Shown here piece after piece: positions 7,513 to 14,355 of a DNA stretch of 64,000 nt (positions are counted from its first letter, which is position 1; each line of letters opens with the position of its first letter). The stretch is from VFKU01 sp964411925. Lineage in GTDB: Bacteria; Hydrogenedentota; Hydrogenedentia; Hydrogenedentales; GCA-2746185. Under the pieces are notes generated by a model. It searched no databases and had not been told where the DNA came from. It saw nothing but the letters and a program-made list of their open reading frames with translations. A program made the position numbers and the translations under genes. The stretch covers positions 1-64,000 of the forward strand of contig CAYPNI010000001.1 of the NCBI GenBank assembly GCA_964411925.1, in the 5' to 3' direction.

Positions 7513-8646
7513 ATGTTGGGAACGATCGGAATGATACTGATGAGTAGTCTTGCGGCGGACGAACTCGTCCCGGTGGCCGATGCGGAGCATGTGCAGGTGT
7601 ATTACCGGCCAGGGCGGTTTGGGGGGTGGCCGGCAAATCATGGGATCTGGTCGTGGGGTGACGAGATTCTGGTCGGGTTCACGGACGGGCTGTACAAGGA
7701 CCTGGGCGAGCGGCACAACATCGACCGGGAGGCGCCGGAGATTCATTACCTCGCGCGGAGTCTGGACGGCGGGGTGACGTGGGAGATTTCGGACCCGGCG
7801 TTGCAGGGCGACCTGATTCCGGAGGGCGGGTTTCTGCACGGCATCCCCCGGCCGGGGATTGCGGTGCCACCGCTGAGGGACTGCCCGGGCGGAGTGCCGT
7901 TCACGCATCCGGATTTCGCGATGACGGTGAGGACGAACGACATCAACGCGGGCGTGTCCCGGTTCTGGTATTCGACGGACCGCGGGCGGGACTGGGACGG
8001 GCCGTTCCGGTTGCCGAATTTCGGGTATCCCGGGACGGCGGCGCGCACGGACTACATCGTGGAGGGGCCGGAGACGTGCACCCTGTTCATCACCGCGGCA
8101 AAGAAGAACGGGGACGAGGGCGTGCCGATTTGCGTGCGGACGACGGACGGCGGGAAGAGCTGGGAGCTGGTCTCGCAGATCGGCGAGGAGCCCAGGGGCT
8201 TCAGCATCATGCCGGCGTCGGTGCGTCTCGATGAGGATTCGTACTACGTTGCCGTGCGGCGGCGCGAGAGCGAGACGCACCGGTGGATCGCCGGTTACCG
8301 TTCGGACGACCACGGCGCGACGTGGCAGGCGATGCCCGACCCTGTGGAGTCGTGCGGCGTGGGCAATCCGCCGGCGCTTATCAAGCTGCGCGACGGCCGG
8401 CTGTGCCTGACGTGGGGGTATCGGGGCGAGCCGTTCAGCATTCGCGCGCGCCTGAGCAGCGACGGGGGGCGTACGTGGGGGCCGGTGCTGGTGTTGCGCG
8501 ACGACGGCAGCTCGGTGGACATCGGCTATTGCCGGAACGTACAGCGGGCGGACGGCAAAGTCGTGACGCTCTATTACTTCAGCCATGCCGCGACCGGGCC
8601 GGAGCGTTTTCTGGCCGCGACGATCTGGTCGCCGCCTGCGCCGTAA
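7513..8646 (+). CDS. Sialidase-like BNR-repeat protein
   Basis: A 377-aa protein with a short hydrophobic N-terminus (LGTIGMILMSSLAADE) and a six-bladed sialidase-type propeller. Asp-box motifs (S/T-x-D-x-G-x-x-W) are clear at STDRGRDW, TTDGGKSW, SDDHGATW and SSDGGRTW, with a weaker one at SLDGGVTW. An arginine in YYRPGRFGGW and one in YVAVRRRE could belong to an arginine triad, but I cannot confirm a full sialidase active site. It may act on a sugar polymer or simply be a binding propeller. It starts 4 nt after the previous stop and is the third gene of a run of co-oriented exported proteins. Confidence 0.78.
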   Translation: MLGTIGMILMSSLAADELVPVADAEHVQVYYRPGRFGGWPANHGIWSWGDEILVGFTDGLYKDLGERHNIDREAPEIHYLARSLDGGVTWEISDPALQGDLIPEGGFLHGIPRPGIAVPPLRDCPGGVPFTHPDFAMTVRTNDINAGVSRFWYSTDRGRDWDGPFRLPNFGYPGTAARTDYIVEGPETCTLFITAAKKNGDEGVPICVRTTDGGKSWELVSQIGEEPRGFSIMPASVRLDEDSYYVAVRRRESETHRWIAGYRSDDHGATWQAMPDPVESCGVGNPPALIKLRDGRLCLTWGYRGEPFSIRARLSSDGGRTWGPVLVLRDDGSSVDIGYCRNVQRADGKVVTLYYFSHAATGPERFLAATIWSPPAP

Positions 8647-8661
8647 CCCTCTTGTTTAGCC

Positions 8662-9324
8662 ATGGACCCTGAGCGTCTCGCGGCCGGCATCGTCGCGGAA
8701 ATCCGCACGCTGAGCGTTCGCAATACGCCCTCCATTCGCGCGGTGAGGCGGAAGGTATCGAAGTCCGTCCGCGCCGAGCCCGGCCGCGACGTGATTCGGC
8801 TTGCGTTGTCGCTCGCGGCGAAGGGCCACCGGTGGGTGGGCTACGAACTAATCGCGAACCATTCCGGCGCGCGGGAAGCGCTTACGCTGCGCGACGTGGA
8901 GCGGCTGGGACGCGGAATGGCGACGTGGGACCAGGTGGACACGTTTTCGATTTACGTGAGCGGGCCGGCGTGGCGCACCGGCCGGATCGCGAGCCGCGAC
9001 ATACTGCGCTGGGCGAAGTCGAAGGACCGTTGGTGGCGGCGCGCGGCGCTTGTGAGTACGGTGCCGCTGAACATCCGCAGCCAGGGCGGGTCAGGCGATG
9101 CAGGCCGCACATTGCAGGTGTGCCGGGTGCTCGCCGCCGATCCCGATGACATGGTTGAGAAGGCGCTGTCGTGGGCGCTGCGATCGCTCGTCCCGGTCGA
9201 CCGGCGCGGTGTCGAGTCGTTCCTGCGCGAGCACGATGCCGCGCTCGGCGCGCGAGTGAAGCGTGAGGTGCGCAATAAGCTCCGCACCGGCCTCAAAAAC
9301 CCGCGGAAGACGGCTTCGAAATGA
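8662..9324 (+). CDS. AlkD-like HEAT-repeat DNA alkylation repair protein
   Basis: A 220-aa all-alpha protein of the AlkD-like/DNA alkylation repair superfamily. Helical HEAT-like pairs run the whole length. Typical pieces are LSVRNTPSIRAVRRKVSK at the N-terminus, KGHRWVGYELIANH, the WDQVDTFSIYV segment, and WAKSKDRWWRRAALV, where AlkD proteins have their conserved W-R-R stretch. AlkD flips out and removes bulky alkyl bases without an acid catalyst; whether this member is a glycosylase cannot be told. The start lies 15 nt after the upstream stop with no obvious ribosome-binding site. Confidence 0.75.
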   Translation: MDPERLAAGIVAEIRTLSVRNTPSIRAVRRKVSKSVRAEPGRDVIRLALSLAAKGHRWVGYELIANHSGAREALTLRDVERLGRGMATWDQVDTFSIYVSGPAWRTGRIASRDILRWAKSKDRWWRRAALVSTVPLNIRSQGGSGDAGRTLQVCRVLAADPDDMVEKALSWALRSLVPVDRRGVESFLREHDAALGARVKREVRNKLRTGLKNPRKTASK

Positions 9325-9358
9325 ATGGACCGCGCGATTTTCGGTAGCGCGAGGCGCG

Positions 9359-9823
9359 CTAGGCCTCGGCCGCGAGCATTCTTTCGAGTTTGTCGAGGCC
9401 GCCGCCCCAACCCTGCGCGTGATCGTCCCGGTGGGCCTTGTCCTTGAAGCCTTCGTGCGTGAGCGTGACTTCGGTCCCGCCGGGGACGGCGCGGAACTTG
9501 ATGGTCGCCTTCGTCAGGCGGCCCGGTTCGGGAAACCCTTCGCGCCAGGTGGACGTCCAGACTATTTTATTCGGGCGATCGACGGTCGTGTAGTCGAGTT
9601 CGAAGACGTAATGATGGCCGGCTTCTTCGTGCAACATGTCGAAGTAGGTGCCCAAACCGGTTTTCTTGTCGACGCGGATTTCTGTGAAACGAAATCCATC
9701 GGGGCAAAACCACGTTCGCATTTGATCTGCATCGGTGAACGCGTTGAACACCCGTTCGGGCTTCGCCTTGAACACGCGCACGATGCGCAGCGTGGTTTCG
9801 GGTAATTCGTGCGAAGTAGTCAT
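9359..9823 (-). CDS. SRPBCC (AHSA1-like) domain protein
   Basis: A 154-aa protein of the START/Bet v1-like AHSA1 family. The beginning TTLRIVRVFKAKPERVFNAFTDADQMRTWF is the classic signature. It is followed by a beta-rich core (HYVFELDYTTVDRPNKIVWTSTW) and a C-terminal helix ending in GWGGGLDKLERML. Such proteins bind small hydrophobic ligands and are usually co-encoded with an ArsR-family repressor, as here: the regulator stops 3 nt upstream on the same strand. The ligand is unknown. Confidence 0.85.
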   Translation of the reverse strand: MTTSHELPETTLRIVRVFKAKPERVFNAFTDADQMRTWFCPDGFRFTEIRVDKKTGLGTYFDMLHEEAGHHYVFELDYTTVDRPNKIVWTSTWREGFPEPGRLTKATIKFRAVPGGTEVTLTHEGFKDKAHRDDHAQGWGGGLDKLERMLAAEA

Positions 9824-9826
9824 GGT

Positions 9827-10180
9827 TCAGTCTCCACGTGCGGACTCTCCGTCCGCGGTCTCCGCCAGGAACCTATCGAGTGCGTCAAAACGGTCTTCCC
9901 AGAACTGCCGGTATTCATCTATCCACGCGCGGGCCTGGCGCATGGGTTGGGCCTCGAGGTGCATCCGGTGGACGCGGCCGTCTTGCTCACGGCGGACGAG
10001 CTTTGCGCGTTCGAGCACCTTGACGTGCTTGGTCACCGCGGGCCACGAGATCCCGGAGGGGCGCGCCAGATCGCCCATGGATGCGGGGCCGCGCGAGAGT
10101 CGCTGCAGAATGGCGCGGCGGGTGGGGTCGGCGAGCGCGGAATACGTTTGATTCAGCTCGATATCAGAATATTTAACCAT
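9827..10180 (-). CDS. ArsR-family transcriptional repressor
   Basis: A 117-aa winged-helix protein. LNQTYSALADPTRRAILQRLS is the standard N-terminus of the ArsR subclass paired with SRPBCC proteins. The recognition helix region is ISWPAVTKHVKVLERAKLV. No cysteine metal site is seen, so it is not an arsenic sensor. The start at MVKYSDIEL is preferred over the upstream ATG at 10216, because that one would lie within the -35 box. The start codon lies inside an 11-bp inverted repeat that also overlaps the -10, so negative autoregulation is likely and the mRNA should be leaderless or nearly so. Confidence 0.88.
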   Translation of the reverse strand: MVKYSDIELNQTYSALADPTRRAILQRLSRGPASMGDLARPSGISWPAVTKHVKVLERAKLVRREQDGRVHRMHLEAQPMRQARAWIDEYRQFWEDRFDALDRFLAETADGESARGD

Positions 10181-10216
10181 TCGGTTAAATATTGCATAAA
10201 GCGAAATCGCTGTCAA
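10168..10216 (-). promoter_or_regulatory. ArsR promoter and palindromic operator
   Basis: Minus-strand TTGACA (complement of 10211-10216), a 17-nt spacer and AATATT (10188-10193) form a promoter whose start point falls at about 10181, next to the ATG at 10180. The sequence 10168-10193 is a perfect inverted repeat, AATATTTAACC and GGTTAAATATT around 4 nt, covering the -10, start site and first codons. Confidence 0.8.
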
Positions 10217-10279
10217 GTCATGGGCTGGGGGTCGAGTTGATGCATCAGAGGTGTGGGATTGGCTCGCAAAGGAATTCTA

Positions 10280-10308
10280 TTGACAAGTGATCGAATTCCG
10301 AATATGTT
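10280..10308 (+). promoter_or_regulatory. Sigma70 promoter for the small secreted protein
   Basis: TTGACA (10280-10285), 17-nt spacer, TATGTT (10303-10308). It leaves a leader of about 180 nt before the ATG at 10498. I see no riboswitch fold in the leader. Confidence 0.6.
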
Positions 10309-10497
10309 ATGTATCTGCACCATTTCGGTGTCAGGGTTGCGTTACACGCTGCGGAAGGGCTGTTGCGGATTCGGCCGTTTTTGGCTAATTCTTGTCAAAC
10401 GTTTCGACATGAATCATGTTCGAAATCGTCGCCATTTTCGCGATGCGTCGGCACGTGCGGCGCGGCAGAACGGAATTCATTCAGGAGGGCACAACGT

Positions 10498-10803
10498 ATG
10501 AAGCATCGTGCAGTGAGAGTGGCGATGGTGATGGCGGCGTTCGCCATTGCGGTCGTCGGATTTCAGGCCATCCAGCAAACGGATAGCCAGAGCAACACGG
10601 CCATCGCCGCGCCCGCGGAAAAGGTCGAGATTTGTCACGCGACGGGATCCGAATCCAATCCGTTCGTGATCATCAAGACGAAGGCGCTGGGCGAATTGGG
10701 CGCCTGGGGTCACCTTGATATCAACGGCAACCCGGAGAGCGGCCACGAGCAGGACGTGTTGGCGGTGAACGGAGAATGCCCGAAGTACTGCCCGTACGAC
10801 TGA
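10498..10803 (+). CDS. Small secreted protein with CHATGS motif
   Basis: A 101-aa protein preceded by a clear AGGAGG ribosome-binding site. Residues 1-25 form a signal peptide or anchor (VAMVMAAFAIAVVGFQAI). The mature part begins near KVEICHATGSESNPFVIIKT and ends with two more cysteines (GECPKYCPYD), plus histidines in WGHLD and SGHEQD. The ICHATGSxxNPxVxI motif recurs in many secreted bacterial proteins, often as a C-terminal module of longer ones. Here it makes up a whole small protein with its own promoter and terminator. Function is unknown; a disulfide- or metal-stabilised extracellular module is plausible. Confidence 0.75.
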   Translation: MKHRAVRVAMVMAAFAIAVVGFQAIQQTDSQSNTAIAAPAEKVEICHATGSESNPFVIIKTKALGELGAWGHLDINGNPESGHEQDVLAVNGECPKYCPYD

Positions 10804-10818
10804 TTCGTTCGTAACAAA

Positions 10819-10860
10819 CTGCCCGGCGTCCGTAAGTTCGACGCCGGGCAGTTCTTTTTT
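10819..10860 (+). terminator. Rho-independent terminator
   Basis: Perfect 12-bp stem CTGCCCGGCGTC / GACGCCGGGCAG, 9-nt loop, then TTCTTTTTT. It closes the small secreted-protein gene 15 nt after its stop. Confidence 0.93.
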
Positions 10861-10903
10861 GGTTCGAATCGCGACCCCGATTGGAGTAGGCACCACTTCG
10901 ATT

Positions 10904-11278
10904 CTAGTTGGTATCTTCGAAATCGAGGTGGAACCGGTGTAGAAACCGCCGGGCAACGGGGGCGAACAACACAGCGGCAGCCGTGAGGAAGACGACGCCC
11001 GAAAAGAGTGAATAGAAGATGGCGAAAATCTTGCCACCTTCAGTCTTCACGGCATCGACAGGCCCCATGCCGGTGAGAATCATGGATGCGTTGAGATACG
11101 CGTCGATCCACGGCAGCGACTCAAACCCGTGGTAACCCAGCGCGCCGATGGTCAGCGCTCCGGCTATCAGTGTTGAGGACAGCGTCGCGGCGATCGCGAC
11201 ATGCCGAGCGAAAATCTCCCAACGCGGGAGCGGCGTGTTCCGCCGGTGCCGGGGAGTCTTCGTCTGAGTCGCGGACAC
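10904..11278 (-). CDS. Two-helix membrane protein, possibly ion-channel-like
   Basis: A 124-aa protein with two transmembrane segments (about AIAATLSSTLIAGALTIGALG and FYSLFSGVVFLTAAAVLFAP). Between them is SLPWIDAYLNASMILTGMGP, in the place of a pore helix. The layout resembles two-TM potassium-channel-like proteins, but no TVGYG-type filter is present, so the channel reading is weak. The GTG at 11278 is chosen because it lies just after the SDR stop (11287); the open frame continues upstream into that gene. It is probably co-transcribed with the SDR. Confidence 0.55.
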   Translation of the reverse strand: MSATQTKTPRHRRNTPLPRWEIFARHVAIAATLSSTLIAGALTIGALGYHGFESLPWIDAYLNASMILTGMGPVDAVKTEGGKIFAIFYSLFSGVVFLTAAAVLFAPVARRFLHRFHLDFEDTN

Positions 11279-11286
11279 GGGACGAG

Positions 11287-12093
11287 TTACTTGCGCATGC
11301 GGGCCATGAATCCGCCGACGCTGCGGACGAGCCAGCGGGGCTGGTAGCGGACCCATTGCGTGCCGAGTTGGTTGGGCAGGCCCGAGACGTGGACAGCGCG
11401 GCCGCTCATGCAGGCCTTGAACCCTTCCTGCGCGACCTGGGCCGGCGTCATCTTGACGAAGCTGGGCACAAGCGATTCGAACTCGGCGTAGCCGGTTTCC
11501 TGGAACGCGCCGGAGATCATGTCGGTCTGTGTGTAGCCGGGGCAGAGCGCCGTGACGGTCACGCCCGACCCTTTGAGTTCCTCCGAGAGCGCCTCGGACA
11601 GCGAAAGCACGAAGGCCTTGGTCGCGCCATAGATGGCGAAGGAGGGCGTCGGCACGAAACTGACCACGGAGGCGACGTTCAGGATGCGGCCCTGGCCGCG
11701 TTCGAGCATCGGTTGCAAGAACAAGTGGCAGAGCGCGGTGACGCTGGCGGCGTTTACGTTGAGGATATTCATCACGTCGTCGAGCGCGGCGTCACGGAAA
11801 AATTGCGTCGTCGCAACGCCGGCGTTGTTCACGAGCACGTCCACCTGTTTGCCCGAGTCGTGAACGGCGTCGAAGAGTTCGCGCGGGGCATCGGGCGCCG
11901 AAAGGTCCTTCGGCATCACGGTGACCTCTACGCCGAAAGTCTCACTGAGTTCATCGGCGAGTTCACGCAGGGCCGCTTCGCGGCGGGCGACGACGATGAT
12001 GTCGTAGTCGTTCCGGGCGAAGACGGTGGCCAGTTCGCGGCCGATGCCGGAGGAGGCGCCGGTAATCAGTGCAGTTTCGCGTTCAACTGACAT
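11287..12093 (-). CDS. Short-chain dehydrogenase/reductase (SDR)
   Basis: A 268-aa classical SDR. The nucleotide-binding TGASSGIG motif is at about residues 10-17, NNAG near residue 90, and the catalytic Ser...YGATK set near residues 145-165 (NVASVVSF then FAIYGATKAF). The C-terminal tail with MARMRK is basic. It resembles the DltE/acyl-reductase-like SDRs that act on lipid or keto-acyl substrates. With the nearby wax synthase genes a role in fatty aldehyde or keto reduction is possible but only inferred. It is followed by the small membrane protein gene after 9 nt. Confidence 0.85.
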   Translation of the reverse strand: MSVERETALITGASSGIGRELATVFARNDYDIIVVARREAALRELADELSETFGVEVTVMPKDLSAPDAPRELFDAVHDSGKQVDVLVNNAGVATTQFFRDAALDDVMNILNVNAASVTALCHLFLQPMLERGQGRILNVASVVSFVPTPSFAIYGATKAFVLSLSEALSEELKGSGVTVTALCPGYTQTDMISGAFQETGYAEFESLVPSFVKMTPAQVAQEGFKACMSGRAVHVSGLPNQLGTQWVRYQPRWLVRSVGGFMARMRK

Positions 12094-12388
12094 GCGTTTG
12101 GTTCTCCGATTGGTAGGGGCGGCATTTTAGCATTTGGCGCCGGGGAACGGCGCGGTTGCGGGTGTCGCGGATCCTGCGCGGGGGGCGGTGTGGACGAGAT
12201 GGACTTGGTGGACGGGATGGACTTTTGGGCGTTCAGTTTCGAGGCGGCTCGGCTCCGGATCGGTCTTAGCACGAAAGGAAAGGTGTGATACCGCGAAATA
12301 GATTGCTTCGTCGCACAACCCGCTCCTCGCGATGACAGAATTCTCGGGTACAATTTCGAGGGCTGTTTTGGCGTTTGGGGGAGTTCTC
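12094..12388. repeat. Divergent intergenic region with tandem and family-B repeats
   Basis: Holds an imperfect 18-bp tandem (12190-12225, GTGGACGAGATGGACTTG-like, two units) and a family-B copy at 12301-12337 (GATTGCTTCGTCGC ... CTCCTCGCGATGACA). The ATG in the end of that repeat (12332) opens a frame continuous with the next gene but is probably not its start. Confidence 0.6.
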
Positions 12389-13611
12389 GTGCAGTTTCTG
12401 AGGACATTGCTGGCGGGGGTCTGTCTGGCGATGGGGCAGGGCGTCGCCGCGCAGAATCTGCCCTGCAACCTGCTCCCCGCGGACAACATCTGGAACGTGC
12501 GAGTGGATTCGCTGCCGGTGCATGCGCGATCCGCGCGATACATTCAGAGCATCGGCGCGAACACGCATCTTCATCCGGATTTTGGCACGGTCTGGCAGGG
12601 CGCACCGATCGGGATCCCGTTTGTGGTCGTGCCGGCGAACCAGCCGCTGGTCGATGTCGACTTTTACTACGACGACGAGAGCGACCCCGGCCCGTATCCC
12701 GTCCCACCGAACCCGCCGATCGAGGGCGGGCCATCGAGCTCGGGCGACCGGCACATCCTGATCGTGCGCCAGGGTGACTGCACGCTGTACGAACTTTTCG
12801 ATGCGCATCCGGACGGGGACGGGACGTGGTCGGCGGGCTCGGGGGCGATCTACGACCTCGGGTCAAACGCGCTGCGGCCGGACGGGTGGACGAGCGCGGA
12901 CGCGGCGGGACTGCCGATTCTCCCGGGGCTGGTGCGCTACGAAGAAGTATTGAGCGGCCAGATCCGCCATGCGATCCGGTTCACGGCGAGCCAGACGCAG
13001 CGCGCGTACGTCTGGCCGGCGCGCCACTTCGCGAGCAGCAATACGAATCCGAACGTGCCGCCGATGGGCCAGCGATTCCGGCTGAAGGCGTCGTTCGACA
13101 TCAGCGGGTTCTCGCCTCCGGTGCGCGTGATCCTGCGCGCGATGAAACGGTACGGCATCATCCTCGCGGACAACGGGTCGAACTGGTACATCAGCGGCGT
13201 ACCGAACGCGTCGTGGGACGACGACATGCTGCACGAACTCGACAACGTCTACGGATCGGATTTCGAAGCGGTAGACGTGTCGTCATTGATGGTGGATCCA
13301 GATTCGGNNNNNNNNNNNNNNNNNNNNNNNNNNNNNNNNNNNNNNNNNNNNNNNNNNNNNNNNNNNNNNNNNNNNNNNNNNNNNNNNNNNNNNNNNNNNN
13401 NNNNNNNGGATCGGATTTCGAAGCGGTAGACGTGTCGTCATTGATGGTGGATCCAGATTCGGGGCAAGTGAACATCGTCGCGCCTCCCCCACCGCCACCG
13501 ATCCCGCCGGGCGCGCCTATATCCTGGCCGGTGAATGCGGCGCTGGGACTGGCGCTGGGTGCGGCGATTTGGCGGCACGCCGCGCGGTGGAGCGCCGAAC
13601 GGGTTCGTTAG
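12389..13611 (+). CDS. Secreted protein of unknown function, interrupted by a scaffold gap
   Basis: A secreted protein starting at a GTG preceded by GGGGGAG. It has a signal peptide (LRTLLAGVCLAMGQGVAAQ), then a globular domain with NIWNVRVDSLPVH, HPDFGTVW, IGIPFVVV, RHAIRFTASQTQRAYVWPARH and MKRYGIILADNGSNWYISG. This domain recurs in uncharacterised secreted proteins. A proline-rich linker (APPPPPPIPPGAP), one hydrophobic helix and an Arg-rich tail form the C-terminus, like a membrane-anchoring or sorting signal. Positions 13308-13407 are Ns, flanked by identical 55-nt sequences (13253-13307 and 13408-13462). Removing the Ns and one copy restores one uninterrupted 355-aa frame, so the gap looks spurious. 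Function is unknown. Confidence 0.7.
13253..13462. other. Spurious assembly gap (100 N) with 55-bp duplicated flanks
   Basis: Positions 13308-13407 are Ns. The 55 bases before and the 55 after are identical, as expected when two contigs that overlap are placed with a fixed-size gap. Confidence 0.9.
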
Positions 13612-13684
13612 GACGTACCGGCCCGGTCCACGTTCCGTCGGACGTGAGCGCGCGCTATACTACGGGCTCCTACGGAGTCCTTAG

Positions 13685-14257
13685 ATGCCTGAGTCGCCCA
13701 TCATCGTCAAGCGTGAGTTTCCCTGGACGGACACGAGCAGCGCGAGGAGCGTCACCTTTCGACTGATGGGTGCGGGCGACAAGTCCGCGATCCTCGACCT
13801 GGCGAGGCGGCAGACCGAGCGTGATCGCGCGTTTCTGCGGACTGACGTGACGAATCCGGCGGTGATCGACGAATGGATCGCGAACATCCGCCGGGGGCGC
13901 ACGGTGACGGTGCTGGCGGAGATGGACGGGCGCGTCGTGGGCTACGGCAGTCTGCACCATGACGAGACACTCTGGACGAGTCACATGGGCGAACTGCGCG
14001 TGCTGGTGGACCGCGAGTTTCGCGGCGAGCGAATCGCGAAGCGGCTCGTGGCGGAGTTGTTCCACGTGGCGCGCGAAATGAAACTCGAGCGCGTGTTTTG
14101 CCAGATTCCGGGAGACCAGGCGCGGGTGCGCAACCTGTTCGAAGAACTGGGATTTCAACCGGAAGCGATTCTTCAAAACTGGCTCGTCGACATGCAGGGC
14201 GAAACACACGACCTGTTGATCATGACGCGCTCGATGGATGACTTCGGCGGGCGGTGA
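13685..14257 (+). CDS. GNAT-family N-acetyltransferase
   Basis: A 190-aa GNAT protein. Motif A (ELRVLVDREFRGERIAKRLV, roughly residues 102-121) holds the R-x-x-G-x-A-type acetyl-CoA pyrophosphate loop. The earlier strands are TVTVLAEMDGRVVGYGSL, and the C-terminal LFEELGFQPEAIL is typical. It is a clear paralogue of the GNAT at 17680: both share DVTNPAVIDEWIANIRRGRT-like and VGYGSLH-like segments. A TATACT -10-like box (13656-13661) and a CGGAG site precede it. The substrate is unknown. Confidence 0.85.
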   Translation: MPESPIIVKREFPWTDTSSARSVTFRLMGAGDKSAILDLARRQTERDRAFLRTDVTNPAVIDEWIANIRRGRTVTVLAEMDGRVVGYGSLHHDETLWTSHMGELRVLVDREFRGERIAKRLVAELFHVAREMKLERVFCQIPGDQARVRNLFEELGFQPEAILQNWLVDMQGETHDLLIMTRSMDDFGGR

Positions 14258-14318
14258 CCGGCGCGGCGATGGACTTGATGGGCGATGGAACGCGAATCGC
14301 CGATCTTGGAAACGCACA

Positions 14319-14355
14319 GGCTTAAGCTGAACCCCGCTTCAGCCTGCCACCTGGC
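14319..14355 (+). repeat. Dispersed repeat family C, copy 1
   Basis: GGCTTAAGC and GCTTCAGCC arms around the loop TGAACCCC, then CCTGCCACCTGGC. A second copy is at 25531-25567. It abuts the wax synthase stop codon. Confidence 0.65.

Noticed and set aside
10253..10501. 82-codon open frame ahead of the small secreted protein
   Set aside because: It lies over the promoter and leader, lacks a ribosome-binding site and shows no conserved features.
12190..12225. 18-bp tandem as a regulatory iteron
   Set aside because: Only two imperfect units in an otherwise featureless spacer; similar GATGGACTTG strings occur in another spacer (about 14270), so it is probably repeat debris.
12332..12388. ATG at 12332 as the start of the secreted protein
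   Set aside because: The ATG belongs to a family-B repeat; the GTG at 12389 has a good ribosome-binding site and directly precedes the signal peptide.
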